Source of the DNA: Microcaldota archaeon
GTDB lineage: Archaea > Micrarchaeota > Micrarchaeia > Micrarchaeales > Micrarchaeaceae
Direction of reading: 5' to 3'
Assembly: GCA_021828155.1 (NCBI GenBank)
Contig: JAKAST010000006.1
Span: forward strand, 1-38,198
Length of the DNA stretch: 38,198 nt
Shown here: positions 14,699 through 22,744 of the stretch, piece by piece
Layout of the letters: every line of letters begins with the position of its first letter
Numbering within the stretch: position 1 is the first letter of the stretch
Translations under genes and position numbers: made by a program
The notes under the pieces: model-generated
Seen by the model: the letters and a program-made list of their open reading frames with translations, nothing else
Told to the model about the DNA's origin: nothing
Databases searched by the model: none

Positions 14699-15398
14699 GG
14701 ACTATGAATATCTCGTCGAAGAAGCTGTCCTGCCTCATCGATATGCGCGCCTTATGCGCCAGGAACAGCAGCGGCACGAATAGGTCGAGCAGCATGCTCT
14801 CAGAGCTGTCGAAGTTCTCGGCAAGGCTGGCGAATGTCGTAGTTTTGTAGGAATCGATGCTACGCTCTACGAGCTTGTACACCCCCTCTATCTTCTCGTC
14901 TATGTCGTAATTGTTCACGTAGAACTGCACCGGGGCTGTATCTTCTACTGCGCGCTGCTCGCGGCGCTGCTCCAGCTTCATGGCGTCTTCCAGCGCGTCC
15001 ATGAGCTCCGCGAGCGTTATGCGCTTGTGTGGCTGCTGCCTTGCCCTTGGCGTGAGCGCCTCTACGCCGGGAAGCACGCGCTGGTTGGGCAGCTGCGGTT
15101 CATCTGGCTCTTGCGGCTCCTCCTGCCTGAATATCTCTATGCTGTCGCTCTTCATCCTTACCAGTATTGATGCTGCCAGCATTATGTTGGCCGGAACGAA
15201 CAGGTCTAGCACCTTCATGCGCTTTACCACGCCAACGTAGCTCTCCACAATGCGCACTATGTCCACGTCCCACGGGTTGAGCTCGTTGCTCTCGACGAGG
15301 CTCACTAACAACTCCCTCCACGTGGCGTTCTTGACAAGCCCCTCTAGGTCGAAGTCCGCCTTAGGCGAAGATACGACGGTCTCTACTACGCCCGCCAT
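14676..15398 (-). CDS. scpA: Segregation and condensation protein A (ScpA, kleisin)
   Basis: ScpA is the kleisin that closes the SMC ring. The 240-residue protein begins with the N-terminal SMC-neck-binding helix block (DLEGLVKNATWRELLVSLV, then NELNPWDVDIVRIVESYV). ANIMLAASILVRMKSDSI follows. A charged linker with many Glu and Arg runs through about residues 95-150. The C-terminal winged helix ends in LFVPLLFLAHKARISMRQDSFF, which binds the SMC head. A minus-strand TATA box, GGATAAATACC (about 15439-15448), lies about 45 nt upstream. It is in an operon with scpB, whose start lies inside this gene. Confidence 0.93.
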   Translation of the reverse strand: MAGVVETVVSSPKADFDLEGLVKNATWRELLVSLVESNELNPWDVDIVRIVESYVGVVKRMKVLDLFVPANIMLAASILVRMKSDSIEIFRQEEPQEPDEPQLPNQRVLPGVEALTPRARQQPHKRITLAELMDALEDAMKLEQRREQRAVEDTAPVQFYVNNYDIDEKIEGVYKLVERSIDSYKTTTFASLAENFDSSESMLLDLFVPLLFLAHKARISMRQDSFFDEIFIVLGDAHAG

Positions 15399-15536
15399 CC
15401 GAATGCCTCTGAACTGGTCAGTGTTAATGCGCCAGTAAGGTATTTATCCCTGTCGCTGACGACGCAGATAGGGCAGGTTCCGGCCATTGCCTGCGGGCGA
15501 TTGGCGTTTGCCAAAATATTAAATGCTATGCGGAGC

Positions 15537-15545
15537 ATATTATAC
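15537..15545 (+). promoter_or_regulatory. TATA box for htpX
   Basis: ATATTATAC is centred 27 nt before the ATG at 15568, predicting a leaderless mRNA. The opposite-facing scpA box lies 90 nt to the left. Confidence 0.55.
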
Positions 15546-15567
15546 GCATTGCATTCGTGCTGATTGA

Positions 15568-16551
15568 ATGGTAACCGCCGACGACCTGCGGTTCAGGATG
15601 TACCTGACGCTCATATTATCGTTAGCGATAGGCTTCGGCATAGTCTATGCGCTGCTCCTCTATGCCGGCGCGGGCTTCTACCTGATAATAGTCATAGCAG
15701 CGCTCTTCTTCCTGTTCCAGTGGTATGTATCGCCGCATGTGATGGCCACGTTCTCGCACCTCCGCTACATAAAGGACGAGGAGTACCCGCAACTGCACAA
15801 GACGGTAGAGGAGCTTGCGGCCCAGGCCGGTGTACCGGTGCCGAGGATAGCGATAGCGCCGGTCAAGGAGCCGAATGCGTTTGTATTCGGCCGCACCAGG
15901 AAGAGCGCAACCCTTGTCGTGCACGAGGGCTTGCTGCCGTTGCTTGACGCCAACGAGCTCAGGGCGGTGCTCGCGCACGAGATAGGCCACCTCAAGCATA
16001 ATGACGTTGTGGTCATAACTATGGTGTCGTTCATACCGCTCCTTGCCTACATAGTGGCACAGAGCCTGCTTTTCACTGGCTTCTTCGGGGGCGGGCGCAA
16101 CAACGAGTCTTACCTGGTATTGTTCGGACTTATAGCGTTCATCGTGTACTTCATCTCCGAGCTCCTGATGCTCTCGCTGTCAAGGACGAGGGAGAGCTTC
16201 GCCGATGAGTATTCTGCAAACTCTACGCAGCAGCCCAAGTATTTGGCGTCTGCTCTGCTGAAGATCACGGCCTCAAACTCTGCAAACCAGAAGCCGGGCC
16301 AGGACTCTACGGTCGCAAGGTCGCTGTACATAATGGATTTCTTCAGCGCGGACAAGGATGTTAGCGAGATAAAGAAGCACGCACCGGAGCTCGAGCGCCT
16401 CCTCCCGGGCATTGACGTCGGCGCTTTATTAACGTCGTCGAAGCAGAAGCCCAGCCTGTTCGGCGGGCTCAACTCTCTGTTCGCGACGCATCCGACGACA
16501 TACAGGCGTCTCATCGACCTTGCGCAGATCAACGAACAGCTGCGCTCATAG
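15568..16551 (+). CDS. htpX: HtpX-like M48 membrane zinc metalloprotease
   Basis: It is an integral membrane protease for quality control of misfolded membrane proteins. Of its 327 aa, two N-terminal helices fall at about residues 10-55. Then come the catalytic zinc motif HEIGH (about 136-140), with the preceding ELRAVLA, and the third ligand in ESFADEYSA (about 211). Two more membrane helices lie at about 145-195. The C-terminal FATHPTTYRRL is the typical HtpX ending, in which STHPP is common. Length and topology match the family. It is monocistronic and converges on trm5, with a 6-nt overlap of stop regions. Confidence 0.95.
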   Translation: MVTADDLRFRMYLTLILSLAIGFGIVYALLLYAGAGFYLIIVIAALFFLFQWYVSPHVMATFSHLRYIKDEEYPQLHKTVEELAAQAGVPVPRIAIAPVKEPNAFVFGRTRKSATLVVHEGLLPLLDANELRAVLAHEIGHLKHNDVVVITMVSFIPLLAYIVAQSLLFTGFFGGGRNNESYLVLFGLIAFIVYFISELLMLSLSRTRESFADEYSANSTQQPKYLASALLKITASNSANQKPGQDSTVARSLYIMDFFSADKDVSEIKKHAPELERLLPGIDVGALLTSSKQKPSLFGGLNSLFATHPTTYRRLIDLAQINEQLRS

Positions 16552-17598
16552 ATTCCGGGCCGCGCTGAGTGCTATGTCGAACACCATCTCCACCTCGTCC
16601 CTGGAGTACGGCCGCACAATTCTTTGACCGACAAAGCGCGCTCTGCGGCCCTGCTCCAATGCCCTTGCGGCTATGCTGCTCTTGAGTTCCTTCTGCCCGC
16701 CAACCTTGCAGAATGCGTAGAGGTGCACAATTGCGCGCGCCTTGGCTATAGTGCATATGGCTGGCATGAAATCGAGGCTCGTCTTCGGCATCGGTGCCAC
16801 TACGCGGTCCGCGAAACCCTTGTATTTGCTTGCAAGGGCCGCGAAGTCTCCCTGCACAAGCTCCACGTTGTGCACCCGATTAAGCCTGATGTTTGCCCTC
16901 ATATATCTGCATGCCTCGCGGTTCAGCTCAACTGCCAGCACATGCGAGTGCTGATGGTGCTTGGCTATCTCTATAGCAAACGGACCGACGCCCGCGAACG
17001 GCACGGCTACGGCCTCGCTGTCCCTGGTTAGCGCGTCTATGCGGCCACGCTCGAACGATAGCGCTGCCGAGAAGAATGCCTTCCTGACGTCGAAAGAGAA
17101 CTCGCATCCGTTCTCTTTGTAGTGCGCTATGTACGTGCTCTTGCCGTAGATGTGCCTGAGCCTTCTTGTCCGGTATGTGCCGTGCACCGGGCCCGCCTTT
17201 GCCAGCACTGTGCTTATGCGCCCGTTCGTTTCGACTATGGCGCGGCCGACCTCCTTCTCCTTGCGGCCGAGGCTGCCGCGCAGCTCCACTATGGCTATGT
17301 TGCCCAGCGCCTCGTAGCCCCTGACTACGAGCTTGAGCTCGCGTTCAGTGAGTCGGGCAGCGAGCAGGTCTGCATAGCTCATGCGCCGCGCGTTTGGCAC
17401 TCCCTGCCTCTCAACCACCCCTGCGCCGCGGCCGAGCTTCTCAATAACCTTTTTAGTCTTTTGTGCATCTAAAAGGATAGGAAACAAAACATAGCGTGCG
17501 CTATTTTGGACTTTCATGCCCCTGTCAAGCAGGCCTGCGTCAGCAAGGAGCGCCTTGGCGTGCTCCGCGTCGGCCTTCGTGACGCGCATGTGCAGCAT
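16546..17598 (-). CDS. trm5: tRNA (guanine(37)-N1)-methyltransferase, Trm5 family
   Basis: It methylates G37 next to the anticodon using SAM, preventing frameshifting; related archaeal enzymes also act in wyosine synthesis. The roughly 350-residue protein has an N-terminal D1-like part and a middle domain with GKSTYIAHYKENGCEFSFDV. The Rossmann fold follows, with VPFAGVGPFAIEIAKH (SAM motif I), VLAVELNREACRYM and VELVQGDF. DRVVAPMPKTSLDF occupies the catalytic NLPK position, here PMPK. ATG 17598 (or 17589) is preferred because the minus-strand box CTTTTTAT at 17631-17638 lies about 35 nt upstream. It is divergent from spt5. Confidence 0.9.
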   Translation of the reverse strand: MLHMRVTKADAEHAKALLADAGLLDRGMKVQNSARYVLFPILLDAQKTKKVIEKLGRGAGVVERQGVPNARRMSYADLLAARLTERELKLVVRGYEALGNIAIVELRGSLGRKEKEVGRAIVETNGRISTVLAKAGPVHGTYRTRRLRHIYGKSTYIAHYKENGCEFSFDVRKAFFSAALSFERGRIDALTRDSEAVAVPFAGVGPFAIEIAKHHQHSHVLAVELNREACRYMRANIRLNRVHNVELVQGDFAALASKYKGFADRVVAPMPKTSLDFMPAICTIAKARAIVHLYAFCKVGGQKELKSSIAARALEQGRRARFVGQRIVRPYSRDEVEMVFDIALSAARNL

Positions 17599-17630
17599 AG
17601 CGAACACAGCATAAATCTGTCTAGCACACA

Positions 17631-17638
17631 ATAAAAAG
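17631..17638. promoter_or_regulatory. Shared TATA-like box between trm5 and spt5
   Basis: ATAAAAAG can be read as CTTTTTAT for trm5 (start near 17608) and as ATAAAAAG for spt5 (start near 17661). Both genes lie at suitable distances. Confidence 0.45.
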
Positions 17639-17677
17639 GTTCAGGCGTAAATGTTACTTGAATGGAGCAGTGATTAG

Positions 17678-18136
17678 GTGTATTTCGTAGTTAAAGTGAC
17701 GTCGGGGCAGGAGCGCATTGCGGCCAGCATGCTCCAGAACAAGGCGAGCAAGACCGACCTGCCCATATACTCAATAATAGTTGTGGAGGGCGTGCGCGGC
17801 TACATCATAGTCGAGGCTGAGGACGAGCTATCGTGCAGGAGCTTCATAAGCAAGGAGCGCAACGTGCGCGGAATGCTCTCGAAGTCACTGAGTGCAGAGG
17901 ACGTGGAGAAGCTCATAAAGATAAGCACTGTGGTGCAGGAGATAGAGAAAGATGATACTATAGAGTTCACAAGCGGGCCGTTCAAGGGCTACAAGGCGAG
18001 GGTGCTCAAGGTGGACGACACGAAGAACGACATAACCGTCGAGCTCATGGACGTTGTAGTGCCCATACCAATAACAACTAAGATGAGCACTGCAAAGATA
18101 ATACAGAAGGCTAAGGGCGCTGAGAGCGCCGAATGA
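17678..18136 (+). CDS. spt5: Transcription elongation factor Spt5 (NusG homologue)
   Basis: Spt5 clamps RNA polymerase across the DNA channel and links transcription to translation. The 152-residue protein has an NGN domain (residues 1-85, from YFVVKVTSGQERIAASML to VRGYIIVEAEDE) and a KOW domain (about 95-130, EFTSGPFKGYKARVLKV). That is the typical archaeal two-domain size with a short acidic tail. The start is GTG 17678 within GATTAGGTG. The next gene is ribosomal protein L11, an arrangement conserved in archaea and echoed by the bacterial nusG-rplK order. Confidence 0.96.
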   Translation: MYFVVKVTSGQERIAASMLQNKASKTDLPIYSIIVVEGVRGYIIVEAEDELSCRSFISKERNVRGMLSKSLSAEDVEKLIKISTVVQEIEKDDTIEFTSGPFKGYKARVLKVDDTKNDITVELMDVVVPIPITTKMSTAKIIQKAKGAESAE

Positions 18137-18163
18137 GCAATTGGCATTTAATAGGGCGAGAGA

Positions 18164-18634
18164 ATGAGCGAGATCACAATATCAGGCCTGGTCGAGGGAG
18201 GCAAGGCCACGGCCGGCCCGCCCTTCGGGCCAGCGCTTGGACCCCTTGGGGTCAACATAGGCGCGATAGTCGGCGAGATAAACAAGAAGACGGGAGAGTT
18301 CGCTGGCATAAAGGTGCCGGTCAAGGTCATGGTAGATACGACAAGCAAGGCCTTCAGGGTTGAGGTTGGGGCGCCGCCTACGAGCGCGCTCATACTGAAG
18401 GAGCTCGGGGTGCCCGCTGGGGCAAAGACCAAGGACGAGACGGTCGGCAGCCTAACCATCGAGCAGGTCAAGAGGATAGCGAAGTCGAAAGAGGCCTCGA
18501 TATACGGCAAGGACTTCGCCGACAAGGTCAAGCAGGTGCTCGGCACCTGCAAGAGCATGGGGGTGAAGTGCGAGAACGAGGATCCAAGGGCGGTGATCGC
18601 GAAGATAAACTCCGGCGAGCTGAAGGTGGCGTGA
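18164..18634 (+). CDS. rpl11: 50S ribosomal protein L11
   Basis: L11 is the stalk-base protein that binds the GTPase-centre segment of 23S rRNA. The 156-residue protein has the L11 N-terminal signature GGKATAGPPFGPALGPLGVN at about residues 11-30 and the C-terminal rRNA-binding domain with SLTIEQVKRIAKSKE and VLGTCKSMGVKC. ATG 18164 follows the spt5 stop by 27 nt. The AT-rich ATTTAATAG between them is too close to the start to serve as a promoter, so it is probably read through from spt5. Confidence 0.97.
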   Translation: MSEITISGLVEGGKATAGPPFGPALGPLGVNIGAIVGEINKKTGEFAGIKVPVKVMVDTTSKAFRVEVGAPPTSALILKELGVPAGAKTKDETVGSLTIEQVKRIAKSKEASIYGKDFADKVKQVLGTCKSMGVKCENEDPRAVIAKINSGELKVA

Positions 18635-18648
18635 GCGCTGCTGCGCCC

Positions 18649-19305
18649 ATGAAGCTGTACGCGCTTATGAGAGGCCGCTTCGGCTTTCTTAACTGGTGGC
18701 CTGCTGACACGAAATTCGAGATCCTTGCGGGAGCTGTGCTTACACAGCAGACCTCATGGAAGAATGTCGAGGGGGCACTCGCCAACCTAAAGCGCGAGCA
18801 TGCGCTCAGCCTGGAAAGCATTGCGCACATCAACATAACTAAACTTGAACAACTGATAAGGCCGAGCGGCTTCTACAGGCAGAAAGCGGCAAGGCTGAAG
18901 GGCATCTGCTCTTACATACTGGGCAATTACGGGACGTTAGAGCGCTTCCTGTCGCAAAACGTCACAGCACTAAGAAAGGAACTCCTCTTGCTCAATGGAG
19001 TAGGTGAGGAGACCGCTGATTCGATAGTGCTCTATGCTGGCGGCAAACCCGTGTTTGTTATTGACGCGTACACTCGCCGTGCCATGCACAGGGTCGCTGG
19101 AACCAGCGAAAACATTAGCTATGGCGAGCTCCAGGGCTTCTTCGGATCGAGGGTCAGGAGGAATGTAAGGCTCTACAAGGACATGCATGCCCAGTTCGTC
19201 GAACTGGGCAAGCGCTACTGCAAGGCAAAACCTGTCTGCGAGGGCTGCCCGCTCAACAGCGTGTGCATGTATTTCAGGTCGAAAAAGCAGGGAGAAAACT
19301 ATTAA
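18649..19305 (+). CDS. HhH-GPD DNA glycosylase with Fe-S cluster, endonuclease III-related
   Basis: It is a base-excision repair glycosylase. The 218-residue protein starts WWPADTKFEILAGAVLTQQT, followed by a helix-hairpin-helix LLNGVGEETADSIVLYAGG. The catalytic aspartate is in VFVIDAYTRR. The C-terminal cysteines C-x5-C-x2-C-x5-C (CKAKPVCEGCPLNSVC) should bind a 4Fe-4S cluster. The catalytic lysine of bifunctional endonuclease III (in GxGRKTA) is replaced by Glu, so it is likely a monofunctional glycosylase, resembling MagIII/MIG-type enzymes. Its target could be 3-methyladenine or a mismatch. ATG 18649 fits the family start; GTG 18631 overlapping the rpl11 stop is the alternative. Confidence 0.88.
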   Translation: MKLYALMRGRFGFLNWWPADTKFEILAGAVLTQQTSWKNVEGALANLKREHALSLESIAHINITKLEQLIRPSGFYRQKAARLKGICSYILGNYGTLERFLSQNVTALRKELLLLNGVGEETADSIVLYAGGKPVFVIDAYTRRAMHRVAGTSENISYGELQGFFGSRVRRNVRLYKDMHAQFVELGKRYCKAKPVCEGCPLNSVCMYFRSKKQGENY

Positions 19306-19310
19306 ATATA
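19301..19310 (+). promoter_or_regulatory. TATA box for the 638-aa coiled-coil gene
   Basis: ATTAAATATA overlaps the end of the glycosylase gene and predicts a start near 19331, 20 nt before the ATG at 19351. Confidence 0.55.
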
Positions 19311-19350
19311 AGGAAAGGTGTATATTCATTGTATACAAGCTGATGAAGTC

Positions 19351-21267
19351 ATGCCTACAAAATTAAAACATATAAAGCAGAGATTGCCTAACGTGCACCC
19401 TACCACCATGGGAGGTGTAGAGGCCGAGGCCAAAGTCGACAAGGAGATACGCGACAGCCTGGTAAATGTTATTACGCTCCCGGAGAGGCTCGGCCTGTAC
19501 GAGACCATGCTCATAAATGAGAGGGCAGGAATGCAGCAGCTGCGCAAGATCGACATCCTTAAGGAGGGCGGGCGCAGGCTCGAGAGGATCGACAGGTACG
19601 AGGAGAGCCTAGACGCCAGCAGGTCTGATAAGGCAAGCGCAGAGGAGGGGTTAAAGGAGTGGTCAGATACTGCCAGTGCACTCAATGCGCCGCTGTGTGC
19701 CGCAAAGGAGAGCATCAAGGCGCTTGGCACAGAGTTAAGCGGTTTGAGGAAGCAGATTAAGGGCACAATCTTGCCGTCGCTGGAGAGGGTGGCGCTGGAG
19801 GCCAGGGAAACCGAGATCAAGCGCGACATGCAGGACAAGAAGCAGAAGCTCAAGGAGCTCGAGAAGAAGAAGGCAGATGATATACAGAGGCTCAAGTCCA
19901 ATATACTAAAATACGAGAAGGCAATAACCGAACTAGGTGCTAAGCTTGACAGTGCAAGGAAGGACTTTGAGCCATACGCCAATGTGTACATGGCCTTAAA
20001 GAATGGGCTCGGGTCCTCTGAGTATGGCGGCAAGATAGGCAGGATGGAGGGCCTGATAAAGATACTGCCGCAGCTTGACATAATGGTCGACCACGATAAA
20101 ATAGACCGCGAAGCGCGCGATCTGATCTATGCGGACCTGGGTAAGGGAGGCATGGGAAATATGGTCGATTGGATAGAGGTTTCACTTGGCAAATTGAATG
20201 ACCCGCATGAGTTGAAGTCGAACATAAGGGCCATAGTCAGGGAGCTGAGCAGGCTGCGTATGAAGTCGGGAGCGGAGCTCATAAACATGGCCAAGCTCTA
20301 CGAGGCAGAAACGAAGAACTACTATTTCCTCTCGCTGGGCGGCAGGCGCATAAACAAGGTCTACAAGAAGTTCGACTCGGACAAGAGCAACTTCGAGAAA
20401 ACGCTGGTCAGCTTCACCGCGCAGTACGCCCTGCTGCAGATGGCAGAGGACATACTAACTGTGCTCGATAAAACCAAGGGTGTAAGCAACAACGTGACCA
20501 GATGGAGGGAGATGAACGAGGCCTTCGAGAGGCGCAAGAAGCTGTTCGACCATGCTTACACAAAGTACATATTCGATAAGATCCCGGTCGGAAGATTGGA
20601 GAACCTTGGCACTGGCGCAGCCGAGAGCGGAGCTGGCCATGCGATGTCAAGCACCACAACCAGCGACAACTGGAGCGAGAGCGTGATTGAGTACACCAAT
20701 AGGTACGAATGGGCGCGTGAGGCACTGGGCAGCAAGTACCTGTTGCTCGTTGCAGGAAACCTGACCGACGACCAGCGCCTTGACATATGGAGCACAATAA
20801 ACATAGCGTGGGTGAGACGGCACCGCCATCTAATACCGGGTCTACCAACTGAGGCCGAGATACGGAACGCGAACACATTGGAGAAGGCCAGCAGCATGAG
20901 CTACCTGCTGCTACGCAGGTTCATGGACTCCAGTCCAAAGATCGCAAGCAGCATAAAACTTACCAAGAGGCAGGTAGAGTTCCTCAAGCACCGCATACCT
21001 GACAGCGCGGAACTTTTCGACTTCAACGACCCCGTATACGGGATCAACTTTGCCCCAAACGATGCTGAGATAGACGATCTTTTCAGGAAGGTCTGGGAAT
21101 ACATACTAAGCGGCAAGACCGCTGTGCAGACGGCCGTAGAGGAGAACGAGCCTCCGACGCCCGCGCAGGGCATGCTGAGAACCGAAGGAAGCGTGGCGCA
21201 GAATGTTGCAGGCACCGGCAATGCTGATACACCGGCGCCAGACCCTGCGCCCCAGTCACAGAAATGA
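19351..21267 (+). CDS. Hypothetical large coiled-coil protein (638 aa)
   Basis: It is a soluble, highly charged, mostly helical protein with no signal peptide or membrane segment. Residues about 75-215 are strongly coiled-coil (KRDMQDKKQKLKELEKKK and similar). A globular helical region (about 220-590) includes WIEVSLGKLNDPHELKSNIR and WSTINIAWVRRHRHLIPGLP. The last 40 residues are a Pro/Thr/Gly-rich low-complexity tail. I recognise no family. The ATG at 19351 is chosen over an in-frame start at 19318 because of the TATA position. It is the third-longest gene in the window, expressed from its own promoter, and probably structural or scaffold-like (inference). Confidence 0.75.
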   Translation: MPTKLKHIKQRLPNVHPTTMGGVEAEAKVDKEIRDSLVNVITLPERLGLYETMLINERAGMQQLRKIDILKEGGRRLERIDRYEESLDASRSDKASAEEGLKEWSDTASALNAPLCAAKESIKALGTELSGLRKQIKGTILPSLERVALEARETEIKRDMQDKKQKLKELEKKKADDIQRLKSNILKYEKAITELGAKLDSARKDFEPYANVYMALKNGLGSSEYGGKIGRMEGLIKILPQLDIMVDHDKIDREARDLIYADLGKGGMGNMVDWIEVSLGKLNDPHELKSNIRAIVRELSRLRMKSGAELINMAKLYEAETKNYYFLSLGGRRINKVYKKFDSDKSNFEKTLVSFTAQYALLQMAEDILTVLDKTKGVSNNVTRWREMNEAFERRKKLFDHAYTKYIFDKIPVGRLENLGTGAAESGAGHAMSSTTTSDNWSESVIEYTNRYEWAREALGSKYLLLVAGNLTDDQRLDIWSTINIAWVRRHRHLIPGLPTEAEIRNANTLEKASSMSYLLLRRFMDSSPKIASSIKLTKRQVEFLKHRIPDSAELFDFNDPVYGINFAPNDAEIDDLFRKVWEYILSGKTAVQTAVEENEPPTPAQGMLRTEGSVAQNVAGTGNADTPAPDPAPQSQK

Positions 21268-21271
21268 TACG

Positions 21272-21673
21272 CTAGCCTCTTAGCAGGCCAGATATGCGCG
21301 CAGTGAGCTCACGCATCCTGGCCAGCTCCTCTTTCTCCTCGTCGCTGGCCTTGTACTCGCCGCTCGCTATGTGGCTCTCGACCGCGTCTATGAACTCCAG
21401 CCATTCCTCGGCGTCATCCTTCATAAGCCCTATGACAGTCTTGTCCATGCTAAGCAGGTCGAGCACCTCAAGCAGCTTCTTGTTCTCGACCTCGTCCTTC
21501 CCCACCCTCAGCCTTTCGGTGATGCTGGCTCTCAGGCTGCGTATGTCGTCTGTGCTGACTCTCATGTTCCTCTCTATCACGGCATCGAGGTCTGAGACGA
21601 ACTGGCGCACGGCGGAGTGCAGCTTGGAAAGAAGCTCGCCCAGCGAGAGGCTTCTCATGTCATTCGTGGCCAT
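21272..21673 (-). CDS. Hypothetical helical protein (133 aa)
   Basis: The 133-residue product is all-helical and charged, with leucine-rich amphipathic helices (LGELLSKLHSAVRQFVSDLD, KKLLEVLDLLSMDK, EEKEELARMRELTARI). There are no cysteines, membrane segments or known motifs. ATG 21673 starts it; a minus-strand GGTTTTTAG box lies about 55 nt upstream. It is convergent with the 638-residue coiled-coil gene, leaving only 4 nt between the stops. The shared helical character and position invite a partner relationship, but nothing shows it. Confidence 0.65.
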   Translation of the reverse strand: MATNDMRSLSLGELLSKLHSAVRQFVSDLDAVIERNMRVSTDDIRSLRASITERLRVGKDEVENKKLLEVLDLLSMDKTVIGLMKDDAEEWLEFIDAVESHIASGEYKASDEEKEELARMRELTARISGLLRG

Positions 21674-21747
21674 AAAATCGCAGGTATTGCGCGTTTCGCG
21701 CCTTTCATGCTTGGCATGACACCACTAAAAACCTTCCCAGACAAAGG

Positions 21748-21756
21748 TATAAAAAG
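21748..21756 (+). promoter_or_regulatory. TATA box for the proDH-like/SDR/GGGPS/NFACT/RNase Z array
   Basis: TATAAAAAG gives a predicted start near 21777, about 26 nt before the first start codon. No equally good box is seen before the later genes of the array. Confidence 0.6.
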
Positions 21757-21802
21757 AATGCAAACGAATACGTAGCAACACTGAATTTCACGACGAGCTA
21801 TT

Positions 21803-22744
21803 TTGCCGTTTAGGCACGGTTTTGCATGCATACAACAAGTGATCGCATTGGTAGAGGACCATCACCGCATAATAAAGCGCTTAGTGTTCAGGCTTGTCAA
21901 GAAGCATGTGGCCGGCACCACTATGTCGTCAGTGATAAAGGCCGCAGCAGGACTAAGGGGCAAGAACCTGCTGCCGACAGTAACGTTCCTGAGCGACCAC
22001 GTGGCTACGCAACTCAGCGCACGCTACAACATCAACGCCTATACGCAACTGGCGCGCCAGCTCTCCAGGCAGAACATACGCGCTGACCTCTCTGTAAGGC
22101 TCAGCCAGCTTGGATACTTCATAAGCGCAGCGGGAGCGCGCTCGGGCGTAGAGGAGATACTGGCATCGCTCGGGCCGGGCAGCAAGCTCTGGCTCGAGAG
22201 CGAGTCCGGCATAGCCACGGAGGAGCTTGCTGGTCTCTGCGAGTCCAATCCAAGCACGCCTGCGGGCTTCGAGATGCCGGCATCGCTGCTCACGAACGGC
22301 TCTGCAGACTGGTACCTTGGCGCAAAGAACAAGTACGTCAAGCTCACCACCTACAACTCGGTGCTCCCAGAAGCCGGCACGGGCAATGTGGCGCACAGAC
22401 GCGCGAAGCACTACGTAGACATGCTCGACATTTTCAACCGCTCGATAGACAGACTGGCAAGGAAGAACAGGGTAATAACGGTGTCCAGCCAGGACGAAAA
22501 GTTCATGCTCGGGCTCCTTAAGGCTAACAGGGACCACAGAAGGGATTTAATATTTGAGGTGCCATTGGGTTATAATGCCAAGAGGGTTGGAATGTTGCTG
22601 AAGCTCAAGGCCAATGTCGGCGTGTATGTTACATACGGCAAGGACTGGATACCATACGCTATAAACAGGCTCACCGAGGGACGCATCCGCGACATTGCCA
22701 TGGCGGTGCTCAACGGCGAGCACAAGGTTGTGGGAAATGCCTAA
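21803..22744 (+). CDS. Proline dehydrogenase-fold protein, divergent active site
   Basis: The 313-residue protein follows the monofunctional proline dehydrogenase TIM barrel. It has VKKHVAGTTMSSVIKAA near the N-terminus, LLPTVTFLSDHV, ADLSVRLSQLGY, LWLESESG, and a C-terminal EVPLGYNAKRVGMLL then VYVTYGKDWIPYAINRL. Several residues that bind flavin or proline in that family look changed. The paired arginines in YxxRR read YAINR, the VKGAY segment reads KLTTYNSV, and the IATHD segment reads TVSSQD. Function as a true proline dehydrogenase is therefore doubtful. The start is TTG 21803, or GTG 21839. The next gene overlaps it by 8 nt. Confidence 0.75.
   Translation: MPFRHGFACIQQVIALVEDHHRIIKRLVFRLVKKHVAGTTMSSVIKAAAGLRGKNLLPTVTFLSDHVATQLSARYNINAYTQLARQLSRQNIRADLSVRLSQLGYFISAAGARSGVEEILASLGPGSKLWLESESGIATEELAGLCESNPSTPAGFEMPASLLTNGSADWYLGAKNKYVKLTTYNSVLPEAGTGNVAHRRAKHYVDMLDIFNRSIDRLARKNRVITVSSQDEKFMLGLLKANRDHRRDLIFEVPLGYNAKRVGMLLKLKANVGVYVTYGKDWIPYAINRLTEGRIRDIAMAVLNGEHKVVGNA

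Noticed and set aside
18133-18363. 76-codon plus-strand frame overlapping the start of rpl11
   Set aside because: It is the shifted frame of the L11 gene, with an Arg/Gly-rich translation and no family features.
19326-20081. 251-codon minus-strand frame opposite the coiled-coil gene
   Set aside because: A Ser/Leu-rich antisense translation of Glu/Lys-rich coiled-coil codons.
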